A stretch of DNA of 38,846 nt from Zoogloea sp. (GCA_016720685.1 JADKKC010000045.1:1-38846); one strand, 5' to 3'. Counted from the stretch's first letter, positions 1-8,927 are shown. Numbers and translations: made by a program. The notes: generated by a model from the letters alone, not told the origin.

Positions 1-1923
1 GCGTTGCTGAAGGTGCAGCCTTCGAGGTAGAGCAGGTGTTTGCGGCACAGGCTGAATTGCAGCACCGCCTCGGTTTCGCTGCGGGCCCGGAAGCGGTAGC
101 GGACCGGGTTGGCCGTATCGAGGGGAATGCGCTGGGACAGCGTCAGCACTTCGTCGCCGTGGCGTATGCCCCGGGCCGATCCCAGGCGCATGAAGCGGCC
201 CTGGCTGTCCTGGAGCAGCGACAGGGAACCGGGCACGCCGGGATCGTCGATCGCCCAGAAATAGGCGTCCGGGTAGCGGCCCAACCCGATTCCGGCAAGG
301 GTGTCGCCGCTGGTGTGCATCAGGCTGAGGCTGTTGGCGTAGTGCTTGAGCCGCACGTCGATATCGTCGCCGGTGGCCGCGACGCGGCCGCTCATGTAGT
401 AGCTGCCGAGGGTGGTGGTCAGCATGGCGCCCAGGGCCAGCACGGCCAGGGCGCCGTAGATGTCGTGGGCTTTGGGCGACCAGAGCGGTTTTTTGGCACA
501 GGGCCTGGACGGCGAGCACGGCCAGTACCAGCAGCGCCGCCAGGGCGGTGCCGGTGAAGCGGGTCGGCTCGCTCCAGAAGGCGCTGATGCCGACGACGTT
601 GAGCGTGGTCCAGGTGAGCAGGGCGACGACCGCAAGGCCGGGCGCCGTGTCGTGCCGGTGCGCCCGTACCCCCAGCAGGCCGGCCGTGATCGCCCATGAC
701 AGGGCATAGACCAGGTAAACCCCTTTCGGCAGCCAGAGCGCCACCGGCACGCTGATGGCGAGCAGGAGGGTGCCGGCCACAACGCCGGCCAGCAGCTGGC
801 GGATGCGCATGCCGGCCACCGCGCCGCCGCCCAGGTAGGCGAGCAGGAGGGTGCCGACAAAGGCGAGGAGGGCGCGGTAGCCGCCTTCCGGGAAGCTCAG
901 CCCGCAGCCCAGCAGCGCGATGGCGATGAGCGCCACCAGCACGCCGGGGCGACGCGGTGTCGCGGTCGATGCCGGGCGCGCCAGGGCCAGCGCACCTAGG
1001 AGGCTCAGTGAAATGACCAGCGCGGCATAAACAATGCGCGAGAAGGTGGTGAACAGCGCGTAGCTGCCGATGCCGAGAACGAGCAGCGCGAGCGCCTTGC
1101 CGGGGGCGCTGCGGGCCTGGGACAGGGCCAGCACGGCGAACGGGAAGCACAGCATCAGCCAGGCATCCAGCGCGGCGCCGCCGACGTGCATCTCCCAGAA
1201 CAGGGCGGTGGTCCGGTAGTCGTTGGCGAAATCGGTGAGGCCGGGAAAGGCGAGGCGTTCCCACAGGGCGGCCAGCGCGCAGGTGCCGAGGCCCAGCATC
1301 ATGCCGCGGGTCAGGCGCTCGAGTGCGGCGTCGCCGTCGCGCCGGATGGCCAGGTGCAGGAAGGGAATCAGCGCGAAAGCCAGCACGAAGCCCTTGCCAA
1401 CCCTGAGTGCGTTGAGTCCCGAGCTGTAGCTGACCAGCGCCGCGGCATCCAGGGGCGGCAGCGGATACAGCCCGCGCAGGCCGGAAATCACCACGCTGGC
1501 GGCCAGCAGGCCGAACAGGGCGAGCGCCGCGACGGTCAGTTTGACCGGCGCGCGGCCGCTCAGGGTGGCCGGCGGCGGCGCAAAGGCTTCACGCAGGCCG
1601 AGGGCCGCTAGCGTTGCCAGGATCAGGGCATCGCTTTCGGTGACATGAAAGTGCCCGCTCCACGGGGCGAGATCCACCACCGGCCACACGGCCGGCACGA
1701 TGATCAGCCAGCTTGCCGGCCGCAGCACCACGAGCAGGCCGTAGCCGGCCAGCAGGGCGCCGGCCATGACGCGATCGAGCGGATACAGCATGAACCAGCC
1801 GGCCAGCGCGGCCACGGCGACAAGGGCCAGCACGCCGCCGTAGAGGCGGGAGCCGAAGGGGGCAGGCGTGCGGGCGTGAGGGGCGGACGACGGGCGATGG
1901 CGGGCGGAGGCGACGGTATGCAA
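1..1923 (-). pseudogene. O-antigen-ligase-like polytopic membrane protein, frameshifted and cut by window start
   Basis: Reading the minus strand from a TTG at 1923, the first usable start after an in-frame stop near 2062, gives about 480 residues of alternating hydrophobic segments typical of a multi-pass inner-membrane protein. A TTFSR motif after a long hydrophobic stretch near 1040 resembles the SR-containing motif of O-antigen ligases and polymerases (Wzy/WaaL type), which join glycan chains on the periplasmic side. Near 489-494 there is a run of six T on the plus strand. Removing one T restores the downstream frame, which reads on as a soluble C-terminal domain (KAHDIYGALAVLALGAML, then FRARSETEAVLQF) to the window edge, so the 3' end is missing. 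It is divergent from the prenyltransferase gene. The family call rests on topology and one motif, so another polysaccharide-related membrane family is possible. Confidence 0.5.
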
Positions 1924-2078
1924 GGTCGGAAGCGCAGATCGAGGGGGAGCCGCCGATGCTAACTGATTCGGCCGGGAGGCGGCCTGCCTTTGTTGCCCGC
2001 CTTGTGCAAGCTTGCCGCTGCTTGACCCGCAGGGCGCCGCGCCGCAGCATTGGCGCTTCGATCACGTCTCGACCCGCC

Positions 2079-3041
2079 ATGGCGCCCACTCCCACCGAAC
2101 CTGCCCCGTCCCTGCGTGCCCGGCCGCTGCTGGCCTGCCTCCTGGCAACGCGCCCGGCCTTCCTGGGCGTGACCTTGTTTGCCTGCCTCATCGGGCTGGC
2201 GGTGGCCCACGGCAGTGGCCTCGTCATCGACACGGGCAAGGCGGTGCTGACGGTTTTCTTCGCCCTTGTCGCCCACGCCGGCATCAACGTGCTCAACGAC
2301 TACCACGACGCCCGGAGCGGCGCCGATGCGGCCAACACCGAGCGGCTCTTTCCCTTCACCGGCGGCAGCCGTTTCATCCAGAACGGGGTGCTCTCCGTGG
2401 CCGAGACCGGCCGCCTCGGCCACGCCTTGCTGGCGCTGGTGGTGCCCGCCGGGCTGTGGCTCACGCTTCAGTCGGCGCCGGGCCTGTTGCTGATCGGTCT
2501 CGTCGGGCTCTTTCTCGGCTGGGCCTACACCGCGCCGCCGCTGGCGCTGGTGTCCCGCGGGCTGGGCGAGGCGGCGGTGGCGGCGGGCTGGCTGATCGTC
2601 GTGATCGGCGCCGATTACGTGCAGCGCGGCGCCTTTTCGGTCATTCCGGCAATTGCCGGCCTGTCATACGCGCTGCTGGTGGCGGCGATCTTGTTCATCA
2701 ACGAATTCCCCGATCGGCGTGGCGACGAAGCTGTCGGCAAGCGCACCCTCGTCGTGCGTCTCGGCCCCGATGGCGCCAAGTGGGCCTGCCTGGGCCTGGT
2801 GCTGCTGGCTTACGGCTGGCTGGTGCTGATGGTGGGGCGCGACCGCCTGCCCCAGGGCGCCGCCGCTGCGGCGCTCACGCTGATCCTCTCGTTTCGCGCG
2901 ATCCGCTACCTGATGGCCCACGCCGCCGAGCCTGCCGAACTGGCGCCGGCCCTCAAACTGACGATTGCCGCTGCCAACCTGCACGGCCTCGTCCTCGCCG
3001 CCACGCTGGCTTTCGGGCGCTGGCCGGGAGTCGCCCCGTGA
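2079..3041 (+). CDS. UbiA-family (MenA-like) polyprenyltransferase
   Basis: A 320-residue membrane protein of the UbiA superfamily, which transfers polyprenyl chains onto aromatic acceptors in quinone-type lipid synthesis. The first Asp-rich motif is NDYHDARSGAD (about residue 72). The second is NEFPDRRGDEAVGKRTL (about residue 208), spaced as in the family. The rest is about eight hydrophobic segments. The ATG at 2079 is preferred because upstream codons in the frame (from 1956) read as low-quality Arg-rich sequence. The next gene, a HAD hydrolase, starts on a GTG overlapping this stop by 4 bp, so the two are probably translationally coupled. The substrate is unknown: no men or ubi genes are adjacent. 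Dihydroxynaphthoate prenyltransferase is the closest family resemblance. Confidence 0.8.
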   Translation: MAPTPTEPAPSLRARPLLACLLATRPAFLGVTLFACLIGLAVAHGSGLVIDTGKAVLTVFFALVAHAGINVLNDYHDARSGADAANTERLFPFTGGSRFIQNGVLSVAETGRLGHALLALVVPAGLWLTLQSAPGLLLIGLVGLFLGWAYTAPPLALVSRGLGEAAVAAGWLIVVIGADYVQRGAFSVIPAIAGLSYALLVAAILFINEFPDRRGDEAVGKRTLVVRLGPDGAKWACLGLVLLAYGWLVLMVGRDRLPQGAAAAALTLILSFRAIRYLMAHAAEPAELAPALKLTIAAANLHGLVLAATLAFGRWPGVAP

Positions 3042-3724
3042 TTTTTTCGCCCCCGTTCGCCGCCGCCGATGTCCACGCGGTCATTTTCGACATGGACGGC
3101 CTTTTGCTCGACAGCGAGCGGGTTGCCCTTGCCACCGTTGCCGCTGCCGCCGCCGAGCTGGGTGTCGAATGGCGCCACGAAGTCGGGCTGGCAATGGTCG
3201 GGCTCAACTCGAAGGACAGCCCGGCGGTGATCCGTCGGCACCTGGGTGACGACTATCCGGTCGAGGCGCTTTACGAAAGCTTTGGCCGCCTCTACGAAAA
3301 CGCCATCGACGAAGGGCGGATTCCGCTCAAGGACGGTGTCACCGAGCTTTTCGACGTACTCGACGCGCTGGCCCTCGGGCGTGTCGTCGCCACCTCCACC
3401 CGCCGCTCGCGGGCCGAGCCCAAGCTGGCCGCGGTGGGCCTGCTGAACCGGGTGCACGGCATGGTTTGCGGCGACGAAGTTGCCCGCGGCAAGCCGGCGC
3501 CGGACATCTTCATCGCCGCCGCCGGGCGCCTCGGCGTGGCCCCGGCGAACTGCCTGGTGTTAGAGGACTCCAATGCCGGTGTACGCGGCGCGCTGGCGGC
3601 CGGCGCCCGTGTAGTCATGGTGCCGGATCTGCTGCAGCCGGCCGACGACGTGCTGGCCGCCGGCGTGCCGCGTGCCGCCAGCCTCCACGATGTGGCCCGA
3701 TTCCTTGCCGGGAGAGAGCGATGA
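3038..3724 (+). CDS. HAD-superfamily IA hydrolase (beta-phosphoglucomutase/phosphatase-like)
   Basis: A 228-residue HAD hydrolase. Motif I is FDMDGLLLDSE (nucleophile Asp and acid/base Asp, residues about 18-28). Motif II is the Thr/Ser of VATSTRR. Motif III is the Lys of GKPAPDIF. Motif IV is LVLEDSNAG. A helical cap lies between motifs I and II, as in subfamily IA (PGM, phosphoglycolate and GS1-like phosphatases). The start is the GTG at 3038, overlapping the prenyltransferase stop as GTGA. The stop overlaps the ATG of the next gene, so this is the second gene of a coupled operon. The substrate cannot be told from sequence; a small sugar or polyol phosphate is usual for this group. Confidence 0.85.
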   Translation: MIFSPPFAAADVHAVIFDMDGLLLDSERVALATVAAAAAELGVEWRHEVGLAMVGLNSKDSPAVIRRHLGDDYPVEALYESFGRLYENAIDEGRIPLKDGVTELFDVLDALALGRVVATSTRRSRAEPKLAAVGLLNRVHGMVCGDEVARGKPAPDIFIAAAGRLGVAPANCLVLEDSNAGVRGALAAGARVVMVPDLLQPADDVLAAGVPRAASLHDVARFLAGRER

Positions 3725-4059
3725 AACGCCTTCCACTGCTGCTGGTTTTGCCAGCGATGTTGTTCGCGGCGCCACTGCCCGCCGCCCAGGATGTCCTGCC
3801 CGGTGGGGGCTCGACGTCTTTTTGCCCCTTTCCCCTGCCGGCCGAGAGCGGCACCCAACGATTCATCAATCTCGGTATCGTGCAGTACATCGACGTGCGC
3901 GCCGACGAGGTGAAGATCGCCTTCGGCGGCGGCAACTTCGGCAGTGGCCACGAAGCCCGAATTCCCGTGCAGAGCCGTGACGAAGCCGATGCCGTGCTCG
4001 CCCGCCTGCGCCAGACCGCCGCCCGCTGCGCCCAATCCACCCCGGGAGTCAAACCATGA
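3721..4059 (+). CDS. Small secreted protein of unknown function
   Basis: A 112-residue protein starting at the ATG that overlaps the HAD stop. The first 22 residues form a classical signal peptide (basic MKR, then a hydrophobic Leu/Val/Ala core ending ...PLPAAQ), so it is probably periplasmic. The mature part has two Cys residues, one near residue 35 and one near the C-terminus (AARCAQ), which could form a disulphide. No known domain was recognised. It ends overlapping the GST gene by 4 bp, placing it third in the same operon. The function is open. Confidence 0.7.
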   Translation: MKRLPLLLVLPAMLFAAPLPAAQDVLPGGGSTSFCPFPLPAESGTQRFINLGIVQYIDVRADEVKIAFGGGNFGSGHEARIPVQSRDEADAVLARLRQTAARCAQSTPGVKP

Positions 4060-4667
4060 AACTTGTCGGCCTGCTCGATTCACCTTTCGTCCGTCGCACC
4101 TTCATCAGCGCGCGGATGCTCGGCATTCCCTTCGAGCATCAGTCCCTGTCGGTCTTTCGCAACCTTGCCGAATTCCATGCCATCAACCCGCTTCTCAAGG
4201 CGCCCACCCTGGTGCTCGATGACGGCGAGTTGATGGTGGATAGCACCCAGATCATCACTTGGTTCGAACGCATCGCCCCGGCCGGCAAGAGCCTGATGCC
4301 CGCCGACGAGGCCGCCTTCCGGCGCTGCCTGCAGTTTGTGGGCTACGGCCTGGCCGCCGCCGAGAAAAGCGTGACGCGCTACTACGAAACCCAGGTTCGC
4401 CCCGAGGACGCCCGCTACCCGGCCTGGATCGAACGGGCCACCGGCCAGATCCGCGACACCTACGCGCTGATCGACCGCCAGGTTGGCGACACCGACTGGC
4501 TGTGCGGCGCCGCACCCACCCAGGCCGACATCACCGTTGCGGTGGCCTGGCGGTTTACCCGGTTCAGCGCGCCGGGCCTGGTGGACGACAGCGATTACCC
4601 GCACCTGGCCGCCCTTGCCACCCGTGCCGAAGCCCTGCCGGCCTTCAAGGCTGCGGATTTCAGTTAG
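4056..4667 (+). CDS. Glutathione S-transferase family protein
   Basis: A 203-residue cytosolic GST-fold protein. The N-terminal thioredoxin-like domain begins MKLVGLLDSPFVRR and carries the cis-Pro loop (LKAPTLVL) and the glutathione-contacting DSTQII motif. The C-terminal all-helical domain holds an Asp-containing TQADITVAVAWRF helix, the conserved N-capping/hydrophobic-staple region of GSTs. The catalytic Ser or Cys position after beta-1 is Ser-Pro-Phe. Substrates cannot be predicted: bacterial GSTs of this type act on electrophiles or as stress proteins. It overlaps the upstream secreted-protein gene by 4 bp. A 77-bp gap separates it from ruvA, which may have its own promoter. Confidence 0.85.
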   Translation: MKLVGLLDSPFVRRTFISARMLGIPFEHQSLSVFRNLAEFHAINPLLKAPTLVLDDGELMVDSTQIITWFERIAPAGKSLMPADEAAFRRCLQFVGYGLAAAEKSVTRYYETQVRPEDARYPAWIERATGQIRDTYALIDRQVGDTDWLCGAAPTQADITVAVAWRFTRFSAPGLVDDSDYPHLAALATRAEALPAFKAADFS

Positions 4668-4744
4668 GCCACCGGGCTGCCGGGAGGTGTTCGCCCCGGC
4701 GCCGTGCGTGGCCCCTCATCCTTACACCTCACCACACAGAAAAC

Positions 4745-5335
4745 ATGATCGGACGCATCACCGGCCGCCTGGCCGAGAAGAATCCCCCGCAAATCCTCAT
4801 CGACGTAAGCGGTGTCGGCTATGAGCTCGAAGTGCCGATGAGCACCTTCTACGGCCTGCCCGCCAACGGCCAGACGGTCAGCCTCGCCACCCACCTGGCG
4901 GTGCGCGAGGACGGCCACTTTCTGTACGGCTTCGCCAGCGAAGACGAACGCGCCGCCTTCCGCCAGCTGCTCAAGGTGGCCGGCATCGGCGCGCGCACCG
5001 CGCTGGCGGTGCTCTCCGGGCTGTCGGTCAACGATCTCGCCCAGGCCATCGCGATGCAGGAAACCGGCCGCCTCATCAAGATTCCCGGCATCGGCAAAAA
5101 AACCGCCGAGCGCCTGCTGCTGGAACTGCGCGACAAGCTGCCCAAGGCGCTGCCGGGCGTCGCCTCCCGCGCGGCCGCCGACCTGCCTTTCGACGACCGG
5201 GGCGACATCATCAATGCGCTGATGGCGCTCGGTTACAACGAGAAGGAAGCCCTCGGCGCGGTCAAGCTGCTGCCCGACGGCGTCGGCGTTTCCGACGGCA
5301 TCCGCCAGGCGCTCAAGGGGCTGTCGAAAGCGTGA
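4745..5335 (+). CDS. ruvA: Holliday junction ATP-dependent DNA helicase subunit RuvA
   Basis: A 196-residue RuvA of normal length. It binds four-way junctions as a tetramer and loads the RuvB motor for branch migration in recombinational repair. The N-terminal OB-fold starts MIGRITGRLAEK. Two helix-hairpin-helix motifs follow: LLKVAGIGARTALAVLSG and LIKIPGIGKKTAERLL. The C-terminal three-helix domain III (DIINALMALGYNEKEA) contacts RuvB. The ATG start matches the family N-terminus. The stop overlaps the GTG of the thioesterase-like gene. ruvC is not directly upstream, and ruvB lies 4.7 kb downstream. Confidence 0.97.
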   Translation: MIGRITGRLAEKNPPQILIDVSGVGYELEVPMSTFYGLPANGQTVSLATHLAVREDGHFLYGFASEDERAAFRQLLKVAGIGARTALAVLSGLSVNDLAQAIAMQETGRLIKIPGIGKKTAERLLLELRDKLPKALPGVASRAAADLPFDDRGDIINALMALGYNEKEALGAVKLLPDGVGVSDGIRQALKGLSKA

Positions 5336-5823
5336 GTGCCAAGCTCAAGCAGGGCTTCATGCGCAACGTCAAGCTGGGCGCCGGCAGCCTGCGCCTGCTG
5401 ATGAACCTGTGGCCGCCCTTCATCGGCGCCGGCATCCACGTCGAACGCCTCGCCCCGGACTACCGCGAAGCGGTGGTGCGCATGCGCCTCGGCCTGCTCA
5501 ACCGCAATTACATGGGCACCCACTTCGGCGGCTCGCTGTTTGCGATGACCGACCCCTTCTTCGCGCTCCTGGTGATGCACAACCTGGGGCGGGATTACGT
5601 GGTGTGGGACAAGGCCTCCAGCATCGACTACAAACTGCCCGGCCGCGGCACCGTGCGCGCCCGCTTTCGCATCACGCCAGAGCAGGTCGAGGACATCCTC
5701 CAGGCCACCGCCGGCGGCCAGAAATACGAGCCGACCTTTGCCGTGGACGTGGTGAACCGCCACGGCGAGGTGGTGGCGACGGTGGAGAAGACGATTTATG
5801 TGAGGCGGAAGCCGGGGGTGTGA
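5332..5823 (+). CDS. DUF4442 hotdog-fold thioesterase-like protein
   Basis: A 163-residue protein of the DUF4442 group, a hotdog-fold family related to acyl-CoA thioesterases. Family-like features are the N-terminal helical lead, the NYMGTHFGGSLFAMTDPFF segment (in the position of the hotdog central helix, with Asp and His candidates) and the C-terminal strand VVATVEKTIYVRRK. It starts with GTG overlapping the ruvA stop (GTGA), so it is translated with ruvA. Its coupling to ruvA looks positional rather than functional. Its 3' end lies four bases from the 3' end of the convergent TPR gene. Confidence 0.75.
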   Translation: MSAKLKQGFMRNVKLGAGSLRLLMNLWPPFIGAGIHVERLAPDYREAVVRMRLGLLNRNYMGTHFGGSLFAMTDPFFALLVMHNLGRDYVVWDKASSIDYKLPGRGTVRARFRITPEQVEDILQATAGGQKYEPTFAVDVVNRHGEVVATVEKTIYVRRKPGV

Positions 5824-5826
5824 GGC

Positions 5827-7485
5827 TTACTCACTGCTGTCGATGCTGGCCAGCGCCGCTTCGATGCTGTGCATCTCGCGCGGCAGCTTGAGCCGCCGGG
5901 CGTCGTCCAGCGCCAGCATCAGCAAGCGGCGTGCCTCCGCCTGGTCGCCGGGGGCGGCACGTTGCAGCAAGGTGATCGCCAGATTGGCCCGGCCGACCAG
6001 CAACGAGCGCGCATCGCCGAGGCGTTCATAGACCGGGAGTTGCTCTTCGGTGCGGATGCGCAGGGCCTCGTCGAGTTGTCCGCGGGCCGTCAGGATGTCG
6101 GCGATCTTGCCCTGGGTGATGGCCTTGGAGCGCACGTCGCCGAGGCGCTCATAGACCGGGAGTTCTTCTTCGGTGCGGATGCGCAGGGCTTCGTCGAACT
6201 CTCCGCGGGCCGTCAGGATATCGGCGATCTGGCCCTGGGTGATGGCCTTGGAGCGCACGTCGCCGAGGCGCTCATAGACCGGGAGTTCCTCTTCGGTGCG
6301 GATGCGCAGGGCTTCGTCGAACTCTCCGCGGGCCGTCAGGATGTCGGCGATCTTGCCCTGGGTGATGGCCTTGGAGCGCACGTCGCCGAGGCGTTCATAG
6401 ACCGGGAGTTGCTCTTCGGTGCGGATGCGCAGGGCCTCGTCGAGTTGTCCGCGGGCCGTCAGGATGTCGGCGATCTGGCCCTGGGTGATGGCCTTCTCGC
6501 GCACGTCGCCGAGGTGCTCATAGACCGGGAGTTGCTCTTCGGTGCGGATGCGCAGGGCCTCGTCGAGCTCTCCGCGGGCCGTCAGGATGTCGGCGATCTT
6601 GCCGTGGGTGATGGCCTTGGAGCGCACGTCGCCGAGGCGTTCATAGACCGGGAGTTGCTCTTCGGTGCGGATGCGCAGGGCCTCGTCGAGCTCTCCGCGG
6701 GTGGTCAGGATGTCGGCCACGCGACCTTGAACGAGCGCTCGCCCGTTTTCCTGGTGGGCGTTGGCGGCCGATGTCAGCCCGTCGGTGTGCAAAACGATGA
6801 GGGCTTCGCTCAATTGGCCCAGAGAGATGAGCAGGTCTGCCCATTCGAGGACGAGTGCAAGGCGCTGTTCGGGATCGCCGACGGCGTCGACCATGCCTTG
6901 CAGTTCGGCAATTCGGGCTTCGCGCAGTTGCTGCGGCATTTGCTGAAGAACCATAAAGCCGCTTGGTTGCAGGGCCTCGGGCTGAAGGGCTGGGCGTTCG
7001 GAGACGGGCGCAGGCTCGAAGGCCACCACGGCCGTCCGCCATGACCATAGGTCTGGCGCGGTTTTTGCCAGACTCACCACGGTGGGTTCTGGCAGCCACC
7101 ACAGCAGCGCGGCATTGACGCGGGCAGCCAGGGCGTTGCGGTGCAGGTTGAGTTGGGAGAGGCGGTCCGGGTTGAGCCAGCCGTCGCCATTGACGAGGTG
7201 GACCAGCCCGTTTTCACCCGCTTCGGCGTGGAGGCGGTCTTCGAGGGTGCTCACGTCGGCCGGCGCAGAGGCTGCCGAACCCTGTTCGGCGAGATCAATG
7301 CGCAGGGTCGGCCGTTCGGCGATTTCCGGTGTCGCGGCGAGTTGTCCGATCAGCCGATCCCGTTCGCGGGGATCGGGGCAGACGAGGATGAAAAACTGAA
7401 AACCCTGCTTGACCCTGAGCAGCTTGAGCAGGCGCTCGAAGGCTGCGTGCTTGGGTGACCGGGCCTGGTCTGGCGGGGTGTGCAT
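5827..7485 (-). CDS. TPR-repeat protein with six near-identical 41-residue repeats, partner of the upstream ATPase
   Basis: A 552-residue protein starting at the ATG at 7485, 8 bases after the ATPase stop. Longer in-frame starts exist but would overlap the ATPase gene. Residues 1-140 form an alpha/beta domain starting with a short basic segment (RLLKLLRVKQGFQFFILVC) and ending in LWSWRTAVVAFEP, a signature-like segment seen in TPR/STAND-type proteins. This is followed by helices and then six 41-residue repeats (GxIADILTARGxxDEALRIR then a TEE...LPVYE half) of TPR/Kinesin-light-chain style, and a short C-terminal cap. The repeats are almost identical at DNA level, implying recent expansion. 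A scaffold or sensor role for the adjacent ATPase is inferred. No catalytic motif was recognised. Confidence 0.75.
   Translation of the reverse strand: MHTPPDQARSPKHAAFERLLKLLRVKQGFQFFILVCPDPRERDRLIGQLAATPEIAERPTLRIDLAEQGSAASAPADVSTLEDRLHAEAGENGLVHLVNGDGWLNPDRLSQLNLHRNALAARVNAALLWWLPEPTVVSLAKTAPDLWSWRTAVVAFEPAPVSERPALQPEALQPSGFMVLQQMPQQLREARIAELQGMVDAVGDPEQRLALVLEWADLLISLGQLSEALIVLHTDGLTSAANAHQENGRALVQGRVADILTTRGELDEALRIRTEEQLPVYERLGDVRSKAITHGKIADILTARGELDEALRIRTEEQLPVYEHLGDVREKAITQGQIADILTARGQLDEALRIRTEEQLPVYERLGDVRSKAITQGKIADILTARGEFDEALRIRTEEELPVYERLGDVRSKAITQGQIADILTARGEFDEALRIRTEEELPVYERLGDVRSKAITQGKIADILTARGQLDEALRIRTEEQLPVYERLGDARSLLVGRANLAITLLQRAAPGDQAEARRLLMLALDDARRLKLPREMHSIEAALASIDSSE
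5989..6726 (-). repeat. Six tandem 123-bp repeats encoding TPR units
   Basis: Six in-frame direct repeats of exactly 123 bp (41 codons). The core CAGGATGTCGGCG, or a close variant, recurs at 6091, 6214, 6337, 6460, 6583 and 6706. Units differ at only a few codons (Gln/Lys at position 2, Gln/Glu before LPVYE, Leu/Phe in the middle). The first unit in gene order is the most divergent, as expected for an ancestral end unit. Copy number can change by unequal recombination without disturbing the frame. Confidence 0.95.
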
Positions 7486-7493
7486 GTGGACGG

Positions 7494-8840
7494 TCAGGGC
7501 TGGGGTGTGTTCAGCGCCTGTTGGGCTCGCGTGTAGCCCTCCAGCCGACGCACTACCGGATGGGAGCGTCGCCACGAGCCGTCGTTGTAGTGCAGCAGGG
7601 CGAGGCGCCACAGGAGGTTGCGGGTGCGCTCGTCGTTTCCGGCATGCTGGCCGCCGGCGGCATCGACCTGGGCGAGCAGGGTGTAATCCTCCGGGGCGAG
7701 CCAGTAGCGGTATTCGGCTGCGAGGAGTTCGATGGCTCGGTCCACCGTCGTGACGTCGATGGTGGAGCTTTCCGCCGATTCGCAGGCCAGCGCCAGGAGG
7801 CGCAGGAGTTCGCGCGGGTGGCCGCCACTGGTGGCGATCAAGCGATCGCGCAGGTCTGGTGTGGCAAAGGCCAAAGGGTCGATCCGGCGGTCGAGCAATT
7901 CGTGCATGGCCTGCCAGCCGGGCCCGAAGCGTGTGCCGTCGCGGCTTTCGAGCTTGATGATGGGCAGCACCAGCTCGCTGTTGAGCTTGCTCTGGGTGGT
8001 GCCCGAGTATTTGAGCGTGATGGGTGCGGTGTACAGCACCAGGGCCTGAACGCTGAGAAGCTGTTCGGCGTCGTCGATGAACAGGTTTTGGGCCTGTTTG
8101 AGCGGAATCTTGTCAGTGCCGTCGACGATCAGCAGGAGGCGCTGGCCGAGGCCGTGCCCGACGATGGCGGCCTCGGCGGCGCGAATGAGCTCGTTGAAGG
8201 CGAGTGCGAACTGGGTGAAGGTCTTTTTCACCACGTCGCGCATGGTGTCCTTGTAGCTTGAACTGTTCTTGAATACCGCCGAAAACTTCGCGGTCAGTTT
8301 GACGAACAGGGGCCATCCGCCGCCGGCTTCAGCCTCGGTTCCCAATTGCGTGGCCAGCTCCCTGATCTGTTCGTGGGTGAGGACGTGCTCGGCAAACCAG
8401 CTCCGAAGGGCGGCTATCCGGGCCTCCGGGAGCTGGATGGAGCGGGCTTCCAGCTCCTGGACGACCGCATGGGCCAGGGCCAGGAACAGGTCGGCATATT
8501 CGAGGTTGTTGATGTCCACCTCGCCGCGCACGTTGAGGAGAATGGGGAAGAGCTTGCCGCTGATCGGCGTGCCAGGCGCCAGCAATTGCTCTTTGAGGCG
8601 CATCAGTTCGGTGGATTTGCCGCAGCCGATCGGGCCGAACAGAAGCACGTGACGGCCGAGATTGGGAAAGAAATCACCGCTTGCCATGCTCAGCCCGAAC
8701 TTGTTGAGCAGCCTCATCCGCAGATCGGTTGCACCTCGGGCTTGGTCGGTATTGACGAAACGAGGGTCGGACGGACCGATGGCCTCGTCGAAATCGAGTT
8801 GCTGCAGGGCCTGAAGAAGATTGCGGGGCGGTTGGGACAT
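7494..8840 (-). CDS. P-loop ATPase (AAA/STAND-like), first gene of the ATPase-TPR module
   Basis: A 448-residue ATPase. Walker A is GPIGCGKST (about residues 69-77), preceded by a hydrophobic strand. Walker B is LLLIVDGTDK (about residues 232-241). A later TSGGHPRELLRLL segment resembles the sensor-2/GxP region of ORC/STAND-type ATPases. The C-terminal part (EDYTLLAQVDAAGG onward, with WRLALLHYNDGSW) looks like a winged-helix lid. The TPR gene follows 8 bases after the stop on the same strand, so the two are co-transcribed. The module is divergent from the AI-2E permease gene, with a 147-bp shared upstream region. The function is not known. ATPase plus repeat-sensor pairs occur in signalling and in antiviral NTPase systems, which is only an analogy here. 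Confidence 0.75.
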   Translation of the reverse strand: MSQPPRNLLQALQQLDFDEAIGPSDPRFVNTDQARGATDLRMRLLNKFGLSMASGDFFPNLGRHVLLFGPIGCGKSTELMRLKEQLLAPGTPISGKLFPILLNVRGEVDINNLEYADLFLALAHAVVQELEARSIQLPEARIAALRSWFAEHVLTHEQIRELATQLGTEAEAGGGWPLFVKLTAKFSAVFKNSSSYKDTMRDVVKKTFTQFALAFNELIRAAEAAIVGHGLGQRLLLIVDGTDKIPLKQAQNLFIDDAEQLLSVQALVLYTAPITLKYSGTTQSKLNSELVLPIIKLESRDGTRFGPGWQAMHELLDRRIDPLAFATPDLRDRLIATSGGHPRELLRLLALACESAESSTIDVTTVDRAIELLAAEYRYWLAPEDYTLLAQVDAAGGQHAGNDERTRNLLWRLALLHYNDGSWRRSHPVVRRLEGYTRAQQALNTPQP

Positions 8841-8927
8841 GGCGTTGGCTGCGAGTCGCGTAGTCAGGTCAGTTTTCTATTTAACCATGATCGTGGTGTC
8901 GGTCCTATGAGGCAGCCTTGCACGCGG

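Noticed and set aside
2012..3037. Upstream extension of the HAD hydrolase frame
   Set aside because: The frame is open but reads as Arg/Pro-rich shadow of the prenyltransferase. The GTG overlapping the upstream stop is the better start.
5869..7044. 391-codon plus-strand frame through the TPR repeats
   Set aside because: The repeats are in-frame on both strands because 123 is a multiple of three. The minus strand gives TPR signatures and a start next to the ATPase gene; the plus frame gives none.
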